From the NCBI GenBank assembly GCA_041481445.1, contig JBGPBV010000028.1, positions 1 to 58,743 of the forward strand: a stretch of DNA of 58,743 nt, read 5' to 3'. The notes under the pieces were generated by a model. It made no database searches and had not been told where the DNA came from. It saw only the letters and a program-made list of their open reading frames with translations. This DNA is from AA29 sp041481445. GTDB lineage: Bacteria; Acidobacteriota; Vicinamibacteria; Fen-336. Shown here piece after piece: positions 57,949 through 58,743 of this stretch. Within the stretch, counting starts at the first letter, position 1, and every line of letters begins with the position of its first letter. A program made the position numbers and the translations under genes.

Positions 57949-58743
57949 TCAGTGCTCGGGCGGCCTCTTCTCGCCGGCCTCGATGCGGACGTCGAGGCGG
58001 TTCTGCTTCGGGGGGAGCGGGCAGGTGGCGAAGGAGGTGAACGCGCACGGTGGCGAGTAGGCCTTGTTGAAGTCGAGGACGACCTGGCCGTCCTTCGGCA
58101 TTGCGGAATACAGGAACCGGCCCGCGGGATAGGTGTCCTTGCCCGCGGTGGCGTCGCGGAAGATGAAGAACAGCTCCTTGGCGTCCGGCTCTTCCAGCAC
58201 GGGCTCGAGCCGCACCTCTCGCCCGTCGACCTTGAAGACGGCGTAGCCGGGGCTCGGCAGCGGCTCGACCATGCCGAGCACGTTCGCGATCGGGATCGGC
58301 TTGGCCGGCGCGTAGGGCACGAATCGCGCCGTGATCCGGTAGTCCTCGCGCACCGGATACCAGGTGAGGCCAGGAAAGCCGCGGCGGCGCGCGCTCCCGG
58401 GGTCCTTCACTCGCAGCGCGAGCCGGCCGCCGCGCTCGATCACGTAGACGCTCAGGGGACCCACGGAGAGGACGTCGGGATGGCCGTCCTTGTCCGAGTG
58501 CAGCTCGAGCTCGGTCACCGGCTTGTCCTTCGAAGTCACGGCCACGCCCGCGGCCACGTGGATGACGGCCCGCCCCTTGGCGAGCTCGACGGTCCCGACG
58601 TGCGCCGGAGCGGAGGCCGGGAGGGTGACGTCGCTGCCTTTCGCGCTGCCGAGCGTGCTCGTGCCTTCGTGCAGCCAGTGCAGTCCGACGACGGAGAGCC
58701 AGCCGTCCGGCGCGCGCAACCCGTCTTCCCGCTTGGCGCGCCA
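57949..58743 (-). CDS. DUF1684 domain protein (N-terminus outside window)
   Basis: At least 264 residues are visible, continuing past the right edge; the first in-window residues WRAKREDGLRAPDGWLSVVG match the typical opening of DUF1684. Later conserved blocks: PGLTWYPVREDYRITARFVP, LFFIFRDATAGKDTYPAGRF, VVLDFNKAYSPPCAFTSFAT and CPLPPKQNRLDVRI. Function of the family is unknown; many members are secreted or periplasmic. Followed after about 70 bp by the L,D-transpeptidase gene on the same strand. Confidence 0.9.
   Translation of the reverse strand, partial: WRAKREDGLRAPDGWLSVVGLHWLHEGTSTLGSAKGSDVTLPASAPAHVGTVELAKGRAVIHVAAGVAVTSKDKPVTELELHSDKDGHPDVLSVGPLSVYVIERGGRLALRVKDPGSARRRGFPGLTWYPVREDYRITARFVPYAPAKPIPIANVLGMVEPLPSPGYAVFKVDGREVRLEPVLEEPDAKELFFIFRDATAGKDTYPAGRFLYSAMPKDGQVVLDFNKAYSPPCAFTSFATCPLPPKQNRLDVRIEAGEKRPPEH

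Overview
The window is about 58.7 kb of very GC-rich bacterial chromosome, packed with genes on both strands and with no gap above about 300 bp. It has no rRNA, tRNA, CRISPR array, insertion sequence or prophage that I can recognise. The best taxonomic guess is an Acidobacteriota-like, Gram-negative heterotroph. That rests on an Oar-type TonB-dependent receptor with an N-terminal carboxypeptidase-regulatory domain, a fused branched-chain 2-oxoacid dehydrogenase E1, a DPP-IV peptidase, a PASTA-less Ser/Thr kinase and an outer-membrane lipoprotein export set. This is inference from gene content; no marker gene in the window fixes the phylum.

Layout. 1-2.4 kb: tetR-tolC-RND adaptor operon, running off the left edge. 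2.4-8.5 kb: zinc-ribbon protein, acetate kinase, an orphan NuoF-like flavoprotein paired with a membrane protein, ErpA, YjbQ, a LON-N domain protein and DUF2062. 8.5-18.5 kb: double-PDZ secreted protein, EI24/CysZ-like protein, GlgC, RsgA, HD protein, GT39-like membrane transferase and Oar-type receptor. 18.8-25 kb: alpha/beta hydrolase and PlsB-like acyltransferase, a 16-17 bp minisatellite, an HNH endonuclease, the fused E1 and a DUF1801 protein. 25-30.2 kb: DPP-IV, a periplasmic rhodanese with an in-frame UGA, and a PAS-GGDEF-EAL protein. 30.5-44.6 kb: fatty-acid and polyketide-like block. 44.6-50.2 kb: large outer-membrane protein, Ser/Thr kinase and a secreted protein. 50.2-51.4 kb: chorismatase and a tiny UGA-containing glutaredoxin-like gene. 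51.4-58.7 kb: amidohydrolase, TetR, response regulator, Fis-like HTH, CstA, M23 peptidase, L,D-transpeptidase and DUF1684.

Two things stand out. First, two genes (rhodanese, 27285-27707 minus; UXX-star type glutaredoxin-like, 51202-51420 plus) are each split by a TGA exactly where the catalytic cysteine belongs. Both have, 18-21 nt downstream, a hairpin with the same core (GCC, loop CGTGN, GGC). I read both as selenocysteine proteins with bacterial SECIS elements; ordinary gene calling would truncate or miss them. The selABCD genes are not in this window.

Second, the genes between 31.4 and 51.1 kb look like a xanthomonadin/aryl-polyene-type pathway. A chorismatase makes a hydroxybenzoate starter, an AMP-ligase activates it, and an ACP, ketosynthase plus chain-length-factor pair, ketoreductase and two hot-dog dehydratases build the polyene. 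A flavin-dependent halogenase-like enzyme, a methyltransferase, an LPLAT acyltransferase and a GT2 may tailor or lipidate it. A MacB/Lol-type ABC transporter plus a LolA-like carrier would move it to the outer membrane, in place of the usual MMPL exporter.
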